Below are positions 8,172 through 16,166 of a stretch of DNA of 49,192 bases, in pieces. The notes beneath the pieces were generated by a model, which was not told the origin of the DNA, ran no database searches, and saw only the letters and a list, made by a program, of their open reading frames with translations. The first letter of the stretch is position 1. The number at the start of each line of letters is the position of its first letter. The stretch comes from Flavobacteriaceae bacterium UBA3356. GTDB lineage: Bacteria; Bacteroidota; Bacteroidia; Flavobacteriales; Flavobacteriaceae. Location: positions 265,837-315,028 of the forward strand of contig DEQW01000002.1 of the NCBI GenBank assembly GCA_002360635.1. The letters are read 5' to 3'. The translations under genes were made by a program, and so were the position numbers.

Positions 8172-8743
8172 TGGCCAACTCAACAAATCAAAACAATGCC
8201 AATATCAGCGGACAACAAAATAAAATTGTTGGTGGAGATGACAATTCGCAGGTAAATAATAATTATGGTAGCAATGGGAAACTTGCTTCGTTATTCGATA
8301 AACTAAAATCCAGTTTTGATAACAGTGAAGAGATTGAACGAATTTCAAATGACTTAAAAAGATACACTACTCGTAGAGATACAATAGGTCTTGAGAAAAA
8401 ATTGGAGATGGCAGGTAAAAGCTATCTCTATGAGGATTTTGCTTGGTTAAAGCAAGAGTTTTATAAAAAATTAGTTCTCTATCAAAATTATGAACCTGCA
8501 CAAGAAATCTTCGCTTATATTCTTGCAATTGTTTTAGAAAAGCACATTAATATTATAAAACCTATGATTAGGCATAATGAAAGTGAAAAGTTGATTTTAT
8601 CTACAATTTCTAATGATATTGTAAATCCGATACTTTCGTTAATACAGTCGGAAGGTTGCAATGATATTATTGGTTTATCATCGACGGAAATTCAAGGAAT
8701 GTTTCATTATTTAACTGGCAATTGCCATATCAACTGGACGATA
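8171..8743 (+). CDS. ABC-3C system protein: amyloid-like motif plus C-terminal ABC-3C domain
   Basis: 191 residues (coding to 8743, stop TGA at 8744-8746). N-terminal residues 5-35 are N/Q/G-rich with NISGQQNKIVGGDDNSQVNN, matching the tail of the preceding membrane peptide. The rest is alpha-helical, with the ending GMFHYLTGNCHINW that I associate with C-terminal domains of ABC-three-component proteins. In that class this subunit normally carries the effector domain; here the effector position holds only the short motif. It overlaps both neighbours (TAATG before, ATGA after). It would couple the ABC ATPase sensor to the membrane peptide. The domain assignment comes from motif memory and is moderately secure. 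Confidence 0.65.
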
Positions 8744-9264
8744 TGATTGTATATCAAAAATCATTCGACCTATATCATACCGTTTATCGGATGATTAAAC
8801 TTTTAGCTCATTTTAAAGAGGATGGATTGATAGAAATTGATAGATTGAGAATTTGGGATTATTACTTACTCTATCCTAATAAAATGCAGAAAATCAAACT
8901 AAAACAAAATGAAAATGATATTAGAAAAATAATTAGAAATTTTATTAGCTCAAAGGATAACCCTTATGAAAGGGTTCTAAATGATAGAAAAATGTTTGAA
9001 AAAATCAAACCTTATCAAATGACTGCAATTAAATGCTTGGCGTCTTATGGAATAATCAATAAAGACTATTTATCCGAAAATAGAATTACAAGTATCTCTT
9101 CAAATATCTTGACAGAATACGAGGATGATTTTAAAAACTTGAGTGTCCAAGAAGAAAACGCTATAAAATTACTGACCAGTCATTTTTATAAAGTCCCCTT
9201 ATTTGGTGTGGATGGTTTAAAAAGTAGAACTGGTTTATTAGAAAGCAAATACGATGCACAATAA
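8743..9264 (+). CDS. ABC-three-component system middle component
   Basis: 173 residues from the ATG at 8743, which overlaps the previous stop as ATGA; a TTG at 8722 would add seven residues but the overlap start is far more likely. The N-terminus IVYQKSFDLYHTVYRMIKLL resembles the middle-component families of ABC-3C systems, small helical winged-helix-like subunits that bridge the ATPase and the effector subunit. It ends eleven bases inside the ATPase gene. No catalytic motif is visible, as expected for this role. Confidence 0.65.
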   Translation: MIVYQKSFDLYHTVYRMIKLLAHFKEDGLIEIDRLRIWDYYLLYPNKMQKIKLKQNENDIRKIIRNFISSKDNPYERVLNDRKMFEKIKPYQMTAIKCLASYGIINKDYLSENRITSISSNILTEYEDDFKNLSVQEENAIKLLTSHFYKVPLFGVDGLKSRTGLLESKYDAQ

Positions 9265-11164
9265 TTTATTTATAAATAGAATGATAGTATTTACCAGGGA
9301 TGGTAAAATTGCTTATGATGAAAACTTCCATAAAGGAATTAATATCATTAGAGGTAATAATAGTAGCGGTAAATCTACAATCACACACTTTATCTTCTAT
9401 GTTTTAGGTGGTGCATTTAATGATTGGGTCAAAGAAGCTAAAAAGTGTTCACAAGTAATTGCAGAAATAGAAATTAATGGTGCAACATTAACATTAAAAC
9501 GCGAAATCAATTTAAAAGACGGGAAAGCAAATAGAACTGAAGGGTTATATATTTATTGGGGAGAAATTGATACAGCGATGGCAGATAGCCAAAATTGGCA
9601 AAAATTCAACTTTAGTTTAAGTCAAAGCAAAAAAAGTTATTCCAACGTACTTTTTGAGAATTTAGACATTCCAATTGTAAAAGGCGAGAATAATATTACA
9701 ATGCATCAAATCTTGAGGTTACTTTATGTTGACCAAGATTCGCCGACGAATTCACTTTTCTATTATGAGGAGTTCGATACGACCCTTACAAGAGAAACTG
9801 TAGCAGATTTACTTTTAGGTGTTTATAACCAAGAATTGTATGACAAAAAGCAAAGAAAAGTAGATGCCGATAAAGAGTTAGATGATACAAAAAGAGAAAT
9901 AAAGGTAATAAAGCGTTTTATCCAAAATCCTTATGATTTAATTCCGTCAAGCTTAACTGAAAGAATTGGTGCAAAAGAAAAAGAGATAATAGAAATTGAG
10001 AATTCAATAATTGAATTTAAAGATGCTGTAAAAAAAGTAAGATATACGAAAAAAACACAATTAGAGTTCGAAAAGTTAAATCAAGAAGCTATTATTCAAA
10101 GGCAATTAGTCGCAAATTTAGAGAGAAATATTAAATCCTTTCGTTACGAAATTGAAGATACGGAGTACTTTATAGAGGCACTTAAAAATAAACTTAAAGC
10201 AGTTAATAAATCCATTTTAACTCGTGACCTTTTAGGTAATTTTCCAATAGAGAATTGTCCTGAATGTCTTTCGCCAATAAAGCCAATCGAAGATTCTAAA
10301 GTTTGTAAGCTTTGTAAAACTGATATTGATGATAGTTTCGGAATTACACAAGCAAGAAAAATTGAGCAAGAAATAGACTTTCAAATTCGAGAATCGAAGA
10401 ATCTTATTGTCATTAAAAAACGTCAACTATTAGACAGGGAAGCAGAATTAGATTCAAATAAACTCAAACTTTTTCATATTCAACAGCAGGTTAATAGCAG
10501 TATAAAAGATGTTAAGACTGTAAGAGAAGAAAAATTAGACCAACTATATACTGACAAAGGGTTTGTTGAAGGGGAAATTGCTCAATTAAGAACTTTATAT
10601 GAAAATGCAGAAATATATCAAAAATTGATAAAAACTCAATCTGATTTGGAACAGGAAATTTCCACATTGAATTTTAGTATTAGAGCCTTAACTGCGGCTC
10701 AAGATATTCTAAAGGCATCCACTAAAAAAACAATTGAACAAGAAGGCGTATATCTTCTAAATAATGATTTAAAAAGACAAGAGGATTTTTATGAAGCAAA
10801 AGAATTTCACATTGATTTCAGAAATAACATTGCTTATATTTCAGATAAAGATGCCAAATACTCAGCCAGTTCAAGCTTTTATTTAAAAATAGCAGCTCGT
10901 TTTTCAATCTTTTTAGCTTCTCTTTCTATACCCAAAATGCGATATCCGAGGTTTATTTTCTGTGACAATATGGAAGATAAAGGAATCGAAAAAATTCGAG
11001 CCGAGAATTTTCAAAGAATATTAGTTGAAGAAGCGGAAAAATTTGAGTCAGATGATTTTCAAATGATATATACAACCTCATTTATTCCTGATGAATTAAA
11101 TATTGATAAATATACTGTTGGAGAGTTTTATACCGAAAGTAATCCTAGCCTTAAACACGTATAA
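9254..11164 (+). CDS. ABC-3C ATPase, Rad50/SMC-like with zinc hook
   Basis: 636 residues. Walker A GNNSSGKST at residues 34-42; a long coiled coil (about 190-330 and 370-500) is interrupted by two CxxC pairs (C335/C338 and C351/C354), a zinc-hook or zinc-ribbon layout. The C-terminal head has an ABC-signature-like SASSSFYLKIAARFS and a Walker B strand PRFIFCDNMED. This is the RecF/Rad50-type ABC ATPase that senses aberrant nucleoprotein in ABC-3C conflict systems. The start overlaps the middle component by 11 bp; M10 is an alternative start. The gene is visibly more AT-rich than the flanking mob and tra genes, suggesting separate acquisition. Confidence 0.8.
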   Translation: MHNNLFINRMIVFTRDGKIAYDENFHKGINIIRGNNSSGKSTITHFIFYVLGGAFNDWVKEAKKCSQVIAEIEINGATLTLKREINLKDGKANRTEGLYIYWGEIDTAMADSQNWQKFNFSLSQSKKSYSNVLFENLDIPIVKGENNITMHQILRLLYVDQDSPTNSLFYYEEFDTTLTRETVADLLLGVYNQELYDKKQRKVDADKELDDTKREIKVIKRFIQNPYDLIPSSLTERIGAKEKEIIEIENSIIEFKDAVKKVRYTKKTQLEFEKLNQEAIIQRQLVANLERNIKSFRYEIEDTEYFIEALKNKLKAVNKSILTRDLLGNFPIENCPECLSPIKPIEDSKVCKLCKTDIDDSFGITQARKIEQEIDFQIRESKNLIVIKKRQLLDREAELDSNKLKLFHIQQQVNSSIKDVKTVREEKLDQLYTDKGFVEGEIAQLRTLYENAEIYQKLIKTQSDLEQEISTLNFSIRALTAAQDILKASTKKTIEQEGVYLLNNDLKRQEDFYEAKEFHIDFRNNIAYISDKDAKYSASSSFYLKIAARFSIFLASLSIPKMRYPRFIFCDNMEDKGIEKIRAENFQRILVEEAEKFESDDFQMIYTTSFIPDELNIDKYTVGEFYTESNPSLKHV

Positions 11165-11182
11165 ATCTATATTTTCAAGTAA

Positions 11183-12547
11183 ATGACCGAAACAAACCGC
11201 ATAGAATATAAACGAGAATTGTCCGATGGACTCGAAAAAGAGGTCATTGCTTTCTTGAACTACCGTGAAGGTGGCATTATTCATATCGGCATCGATAAGG
11301 ATGGAAATACTTACGGATTGGCAGATGCAGATGGCGACCAGTTAAAGATTAAGGATAGGTTAAAAAATAACATCCGCCCTTCCGCCCTTGGTCTGTTTGA
11401 TATTGTGAGTGAAGAACGAGATGCCAAGAATATCTTAAAAATCATTGTGGCGAGTGGTCCTGAAAAGCCCTATTATCTCAAAAAGTATGGGATGAGCGAA
11501 AAGGGTTGTTTCATTCGCTTGGGTTCAGCAGCTGAGCCGATGCCTCAAAAAATGATAGACGAGCTTTTTGCCAAACGTACCCGAAATTCCATCAGCAAAA
11601 TTAAAGCGGGTCGGCAGGATTTAAGTTTTAGTCAGTTGAAAATCTACTACGAGGAATCGGGACACACACTTGGTAAAGCTTTTGCAAAGAACTTGGAACT
11701 ACTTACCGAAGATGGCGCATTCAATTATGCCGGCTATCTTTTGGCAGATAAGAATAACACTTCTATTAAAGTGGCCAAGTATTCGGGCAAAACCCGAACA
11801 GACCTTATAGAAAGCAACGAATATGGTCACGAATGCCTGGTCAAAGCGACCAAGCAAGTGATAGATAAAATTGCTGTCGAGAACCGAACCAACACAAAAA
11901 TAACGGCTAAGGAAAGACAACAAGCCAACCTTTGGAATTCCATCGCCTTACGCGAGGCCATTATTAATGCCTTTGTGCATAATGACTACACCAATGAAAT
12001 AACCCCAAAGTTTGAAATTTTTAGCGACAGAATTGAAATCACTTCGGCCGGTAGTTTACCAGAAGGACTAAGCGAACAGGAATTTTACGAAGGCTTCTCA
12101 GTCCCGCGCAACAAGGAATTGATGCGGATTTTCAAGGATTTGGAACTGGTAGAGCAATTGGGCTCTGGCATCCCTCGTATTTTGGAACACTATGGGAAAG
12201 AGAGTTTTAAATTTTCAGATAACTTCCTTAGAATGACTTTTACAGCTAAAGAAACTGCTGTTGAAGAAGGTGGTCAAATAGGTGGTGTAATGGGTGGTCT
12301 AAAAGGTGGTCAAATAGGTGGTCAAAAAGATGCTGAAATTGACGATATCAAAGAATTGACACATAGACAAAAGGAAGTTTTAAAATTAATTGCTTCAGAT
12401 AACCGAATCAGCCGTTCAGGAATAGCAGAAATTCTACATATAAACGAATCTGCAATTCAGAAACATCTAAACAATTTGAAGGATGCTGGCTTTATAGAGC
12501 GTGTCGGCGGTACACGTGGTTATTGGGAAGTTAAATTATCAAAATAA
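11183..12547 (+). CDS. AlbA_2 (Schlafen-type) ATP-binding protein with winged helix
   Basis: 454 residues. The N-terminal AlbA_2 domain has the typical start NRIEYKRELSDGLEKEVIAF and GGIIHIGIDKDG; the central HATPase-like region contains REAIINAFVHNDY and ELVEQLGSGIPRI; the C-terminus (about 390-450) is a winged helix with SAIQKHLNNLKDAGFIERVGG. A low-complexity linker of GGQIGG-type repeats lies at about 367-390, a known feature of this family. Members act as regulators or in defence islands. It follows the ABC-3C ATPase by 18 bp, so it may be part of or control the same operon, but its less AT-rich sequence suggests a different origin. Confidence 0.8.
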   Translation: MTETNRIEYKRELSDGLEKEVIAFLNYREGGIIHIGIDKDGNTYGLADADGDQLKIKDRLKNNIRPSALGLFDIVSEERDAKNILKIIVASGPEKPYYLKKYGMSEKGCFIRLGSAAEPMPQKMIDELFAKRTRNSISKIKAGRQDLSFSQLKIYYEESGHTLGKAFAKNLELLTEDGAFNYAGYLLADKNNTSIKVAKYSGKTRTDLIESNEYGHECLVKATKQVIDKIAVENRTNTKITAKERQQANLWNSIALREAIINAFVHNDYTNEITPKFEIFSDRIEITSAGSLPEGLSEQEFYEGFSVPRNKELMRIFKDLELVEQLGSGIPRILEHYGKESFKFSDNFLRMTFTAKETAVEEGGQIGGVMGGLKGGQIGGQKDAEIDDIKELTHRQKEVLKLIASDNRISRSGIAEILHINESAIQKHLNNLKDAGFIERVGGTRGYWEVKLSK

Positions 12548-12553
12548 GATTAT

Positions 12554-13306
12554 ATGAAATATTTTAGAATTATAGTATTTATTGCCGCTGCATTAATGAT
12601 GAGTTGCAATACCGAAAAATCAAAATCAAAAGTAGAAAATCCAGAATTCACTACTATCGAAAAGAAATCAGACACGCTTACCAAACACCTAAAACCCTTC
12701 AAGTCGGAATTGCCTACAATCGGGCTTTTAATTTACAACGGTATTTTACAAAGTGAAGTCATCGCAACATCTGATGTTTTTACAAAACCTACGGAAGATG
12801 GAAAGCAACTTTTTAATGTCGTTACCATAGCAGAAACCAAAAATCCAATTACCACGGAAGAAGGAATGCAATTTGTCCCTGATTATACATTCGATAATTG
12901 CCCAAAGCTAACAGCCCTATTCGTTCCAAGTGCTTACGATATGTATGCCCAGGTTCACAATGATATAATAGTAAATTTTATTAAAGAAAAAAATAAGGAA
13001 ACAGACTATACCGTGAGCAATTGCGCTGGTGCACAATTAATTGGAAAATCTGGGATTGCAGATGGCTATAAAATAGTAACGTGGATTGGTGGTGGCGAAC
13101 AGTTGCAAAAGGACTATCCGAACTTGAAAGTTCAGAACGATAGTTTAGTAACGTATGTTAAAGACGGAAAGTTTCTTTCTTCAAACGGAAATTTAGCAAG
13201 CTACATCCCAGCCTTGGAATTGGTCGAAATAATGACAAGTAAAGAACACAGAAAGTTTGTTGAAAGTTACTTGTATCTCGATAGACTTCAAAACTGGAAG
13301 GAATAA
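12554..13306 (+). CDS. Exported DJ-1/PfpI-like lipoprotein
   Basis: 250 residues. A signal peptide ends in the lipobox MMSC (lipidated C18), so the protein is anchored to the outside of the inner membrane or to the outer membrane. The domain from about residue 52 is a DJ-1/PfpI fold: PTIGLLIYNG, FVPSAYDMY, and the nucleophile elbow SNCAGAQ with C157. Members act as chaperone, glyoxalase or class I amidotransferase-like enzymes. It begins 6 bp after the AlbA_2 gene. DJ-1 proteins are usually cytoplasmic, so the export is noteworthy. Confidence 0.75.
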   Translation: MKYFRIIVFIAAALMMSCNTEKSKSKVENPEFTTIEKKSDTLTKHLKPFKSELPTIGLLIYNGILQSEVIATSDVFTKPTEDGKQLFNVVTIAETKNPITTEEGMQFVPDYTFDNCPKLTALFVPSAYDMYAQVHNDIIVNFIKEKNKETDYTVSNCAGAQLIGKSGIADGYKIVTWIGGGEQLQKDYPNLKVQNDSLVTYVKDGKFLSSNGNLASYIPALELVEIMTSKEHRKFVESYLYLDRLQNWKE

Positions 13307-13328
13307 TCTTAGCAATGAGACAGAAGCT

Positions 13329-13700
13329 TTAAAAAGGCGATTTATCCTTTGAGCCTCTCGCATCCGCTAACCATTTGCCATTTTGTTTGACCAGTTTAAA
13401 AACACCAGGTGTTTTATCGTAAGCTGTTGTATATTTTACCCAAGCCACGTCGCCCATAATCGTATCCTGCAAAACAGTAAAGTTGGAATCGTCCTTTGGT
13501 GTAGCATTGAACATATTTATAGTATTCATATAGTTGGAATACGCCTGTGGTGTTGAGTTAGCTTTTAAAGTCTCTTCATCCTTTTCGTAAAAACTTTCAA
13601 TAACAATTTGGGCTGTGGCACTTGGTCCCGAGATTTTAGTTTCAGAATCAGCACAAGAAAGGAACAGTACTATGAGCGAGAAAACAACAATTTTTTTCAT
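13329..13700 (-). CDS. Small lipoprotein, DUF4878-like
   Basis: 123 residues. Signal peptide with lipobox FLSC (C16). The remaining domain (FYEKDEETLKA through GVFKLVKQNGKWLADARG) has the cystatin/NTF2-like pattern of DUF4878 lipoproteins. It is the last gene of the tra operon, starting 7 bp after traN. It might be the VirB7-like lipoprotein of the secretion channel or an entry-exclusion factor; neither can be proved from sequence. Confidence 0.7.
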   Translation of the reverse strand: MKKIVVFSLIVLFLSCADSETKISGPSATAQIVIESFYEKDEETLKANSTPQAYSNYMNTINMFNATPKDDSNFTVLQDTIMGDVAWVKYTTAYDKTPGVFKLVKQNGKWLADARGSKDKSPF

Positions 13701-13707
13701 AACAGTA

Positions 13708-14547
13708 TTAATTTGGGTTATTGATATATCTGTGTGATAGTTTCAGTTCTATGTTTCGTTCGCCATCCTTTTCATTCAATTCCAAAATCGCTCTACGATC
13801 GTTGGACAATGAAAATTTAGGCATCACATAAACAAATCGTACCGTTTTACCTTCCTTGATTTTAGACGGCAGATTATGTTTATATATCGGCTTTTGATAT
13901 AGTCGTTGCAAGGATTTTCTTTTTCCTTTTTGTCTCGTTTCAATCGACAGGTTCAAGAAATTTAAATCGTAATCCAACGAAGAATTATTTTCAATCTCGA
14001 TAACGAAATACAATTCATCCTTATCAAAAACAATATTTTCAACGGTCAAGATTATGCCTTCATTCCGTTTCTTAATCCGACCTATGCGCTGTTTTCGTTT
14101 GAGTAGATACGAGCAGAATTTTTGGTAATAATAGGTTTTATTATCTACAAGTTCTTCAGAAGATTCAACAAGCGCCGAATCAGTTACAATCGGTTTTTCA
14201 TTACCGATACTATTTGATAGCGGAATGAAATAATTGAGCTTAGAGAGCTGCTTTTTATATCTTACAATATACGAAAAAATTGAACCATTTCTGTTGACTA
14301 CCAGCAAATTACTTTCCTTCCCAGGCTTTGCCTGAAGTAGTCCGAAATACTGTTCTTTTTCACGATTATAGGTAAATACAAAATTGTCAGAACCAGTTAT
14401 ACCTTGCCGTATTGGTTCTGGGAAGAATAGCGCAACGTTCTTGGTGTCGTTTGCATAAATGGTGTCGAGTAAATGAGTGGTTTGTGCTTTTACTTTTGCG
14501 AAAGTCGAACAAATAATAAGAGCGGAAATAATGATATAATTTTTCAT
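13708..14547 (-). CDS. traN: Conjugative transposon protein TraN (VirB9-like, DUF4138)
   Basis: 279 residues with a signal peptide cleaved near VKAQ (residue 22). The beta-rich first half begins THLLDTIYANDTKNVALFFPEPI, the hallmark of DUF4138/TraN, and the C-terminal half is also beta-rich. It forms the outer-membrane ring of the mating channel with TraM. The ATG is preceded by a 13-nt hairpin that directly follows the traM stop. Confidence 0.88.
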   Translation of the reverse strand: MKNYIIISALIICSTFAKVKAQTTHLLDTIYANDTKNVALFFPEPIRQGITGSDNFVFTYNREKEQYFGLLQAKPGKESNLLVVNRNGSIFSYIVRYKKQLSKLNYFIPLSNSIGNEKPIVTDSALVESSEELVDNKTYYYQKFCSYLLKRKQRIGRIKKRNEGIILTVENIVFDKDELYFVIEIENNSSLDYDLNFLNLSIETRQKGKRKSLQRLYQKPIYKHNLPSKIKEGKTVRFVYVMPKFSLSNDRRAILELNEKDGERNIELKLSHRYINNPN

Positions 14548-14560
14548 AAGAGTGCGTTTT

Positions 14561-14577
14561 AAATGCCCATTATGGGC
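14561..14577 (-). promoter_or_regulatory. Intercistronic hairpin before traN
   Basis: On the minus strand GCCCA-TAA-TGGGC (14577-14565) directly follows the traM stop codon, then ATTTAAAACGCACTCTT and the traN ATG at 14547. The same layout with a compensated base pair occurs before traM. Confidence 0.6.
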
Positions 14578-15507
14578 TCATAATTTCGGTTTTAAGATTA
14601 ATCTGTAATTGTTCAAAACCGTAACTTTTACATTGCGGTTGCTACGTCTAAGTACCTTTGTAACACCACCTACTTGTGGAACGGTAGGTATGTTGATGTC
14701 GCCAATAATATCGTCCAAGACTTCGGTGGTGGCTTCAGCTCTAAAATTGTTCTCGACATAAATGCCCTCACTACCATCTGACAAATCGAATGCTTTGAGT
14801 TTAGTAGGATGATGTTTAATGTTCTCAATATCTATCAATGCACGGTTGGGCTGAAAGCTTATAAAACCAAAAATTGGTGTGTTTTTAGGCATCTGCTTAC
14901 CGTTTATTGTTGCAGGTTTGGTAAGGCGCATTCGTAATCTGGTATTTGCTTTTACTATCTGGTCGCCATCTACTACCACGTAAATTGTTTCATCGGTATT
15001 ACCAATTATTGAAACCTCGTTCGGTTTTGGCGAAGCAGCAAAGAACAATTGGTGTTCCAATCCCAATTCTTTGGCTTCAATTTTTTGTTCCCGCTTTACT
15101 TCAGCAGAATCGATTGTTGATACCACTTTGCGAACAGTTCTTTTCTGTCCCAAATTCTGGTATCGCTTATCTGAATATTGAATCTTGCCAGCCTCATAGA
15201 TGCTATCTACGATACGCTCTTTTTCGCGTTCTGGAAGATCTGGGTCGTAAAATCCCAAGGAATCGATTAGTTTTTCATCATAGATGCTTGGCGCATTGTT
15301 TTCACGTACTTTCTTCAAGTCGTTAATTGCATCCAATTTGGAATCGTACTCTTTTTGGTCCTCTTCCAAATCAGGAACTAAGGTCTGCTTTAGGTTTTCA
15401 GTTTCAGCTTCATCATCGCCCATAACCATTACGGAATAGGAAATGAGGAATATGAAAATCACGGCCAAAACCGCTGCAAATACTATTTTATTCTTTTCTA
15501 CTTTCAT
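14578..15507 (-). CDS. traM: Conjugative transposon protein TraM (VirB10-like)
   Basis: 309 residues. One TM helix near the N-terminus (about residues 8-29), then a long charged periplasmic stretch (30-140) and a beta-barrel-like C-terminal domain (about 145-309) with VDGDQIVKANTRLRMRL and KNTPIFGFISFQPNRALI, typical of VirB10/TraM. It spans the periplasm and links inner- and outer-membrane parts of the channel. It has the same direction as, and is spaced closely to, traK and traN. Confidence 0.88.
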   Translation of the reverse strand: MKVEKNKIVFAAVLAVIFIFLISYSVMVMGDDEAETENLKQTLVPDLEEDQKEYDSKLDAINDLKKVRENNAPSIYDEKLIDSLGFYDPDLPEREKERIVDSIYEAGKIQYSDKRYQNLGQKRTVRKVVSTIDSAEVKREQKIEAKELGLEHQLFFAASPKPNEVSIIGNTDETIYVVVDGDQIVKANTRLRMRLTKPATINGKQMPKNTPIFGFISFQPNRALIDIENIKHHPTKLKAFDLSDGSEGIYVENNFRAEATTEVLDDIIGDINIPTVPQVGGVTKVLRRSNRNVKVTVLNNYRLILKPKL

Positions 15508-15520
15508 AAGAGTGAGTTTT

Positions 15521-15540
15521 TAAATGCCGATTATCGGCTT
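15521..15540 (-). promoter_or_regulatory. Intercistronic hairpin before traM
   Basis: On the minus strand GCCGA-TAA-TCGGC (15538-15526) follows the traK stop by two bases, then ATTTAAAAACTCACTCTT and the traM ATG at 15507. It is the covarying twin of the hairpin before traN. Confidence 0.6.
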
Positions 15541-16155
15541 TCAATTTTCATCGTTTAATTTTTTTAAGGTGTTCTCGAAGTAATTGGTTATCAATAATCC
15601 GTGTGGATTGTTTGGGAAATTTCGGTCAACCATAATCAGGTTTCCGGTAGAAAACAATTCATAAGTGTCGATGATTGAACCTCTATTGATTTCAAAAATC
15701 GTTGTCGTCGCAAAACTGTACGAGCCATCATTTTCAGATATTCTTGAATCGATGCTCAGTACTTTTTGAACCAAGGAATACTGAAGCAATCTGTTGTAAA
15801 CACCATCGGCCTTTTTCTGGCGGTAGAGATTGTCCACGGAACTATTGCCCAACCACAATGCTTTTTCAAGATTACGTTCATAATTACTGGCATCGATGTT
15901 ATAGAAGTAGTTATGGAACAGATCCAAATGTGCTAAAGCTTCAACCCGAAAATTTTCCTTTTGGGTCACGAGCTTCAGCGGGATAATACTACCATCGGTA
16001 TTAATGGCAAAAGTACTATTGAGTGCTTTTTGATTGGTGTTGAACACCATCCAAACTGAAAAAGTGCTGGACAGAAACGCACAGGCAACAACTGCCAAAA
16101 CGATAAATCGATTCAGTTTTAGGACATTATAAATATTCTTATATGGTGTTTTCAT
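15541..16155 (-). CDS. traK: Conjugative transposon protein TraK (VirB8-like)
   Basis: 204 residues. A cytoplasmic N-terminus of about 17 residues, a TM helix (IVLAVVACAFLSSTFSVWMV), then an NTF2-like periplasmic domain with LDLFHNYFYNIDASNYERNL, matching the TraK/VirB8 family. It is an assembly factor of the inner-membrane complex. It starts 11 bp after traJ. Confidence 0.88.
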   Translation of the reverse strand: MKTPYKNIYNVLKLNRFIVLAVVACAFLSSTFSVWMVFNTNQKALNSTFAINTDGSIIPLKLVTQKENFRVEALAHLDLFHNYFYNIDASNYERNLEKALWLGNSSVDNLYRQKKADGVYNRLLQYSLVQKVLSIDSRISENDGSYSFATTTIFEINRGSIIDTYELFSTGNLIMVDRNFPNNPHGLLITNYFENTLKKLNDEN

Positions 16156-16166
16156 ATTAATCTGAT

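Noticed and set aside
8722..8742. TTG start at 8722 for the middle component
   Set aside because: The ATG at 8743 overlaps the previous stop as ATGA, the usual coupled form, and all family-like residues come after it.
12270..12340. GGQIGG repeats in the AlbA_2 protein as part of the amyloid-signalling motif
   Set aside because: They lack the N-K-(V/I)-x-G-G-D-D-N core, and such linkers are common in this family without such partners.
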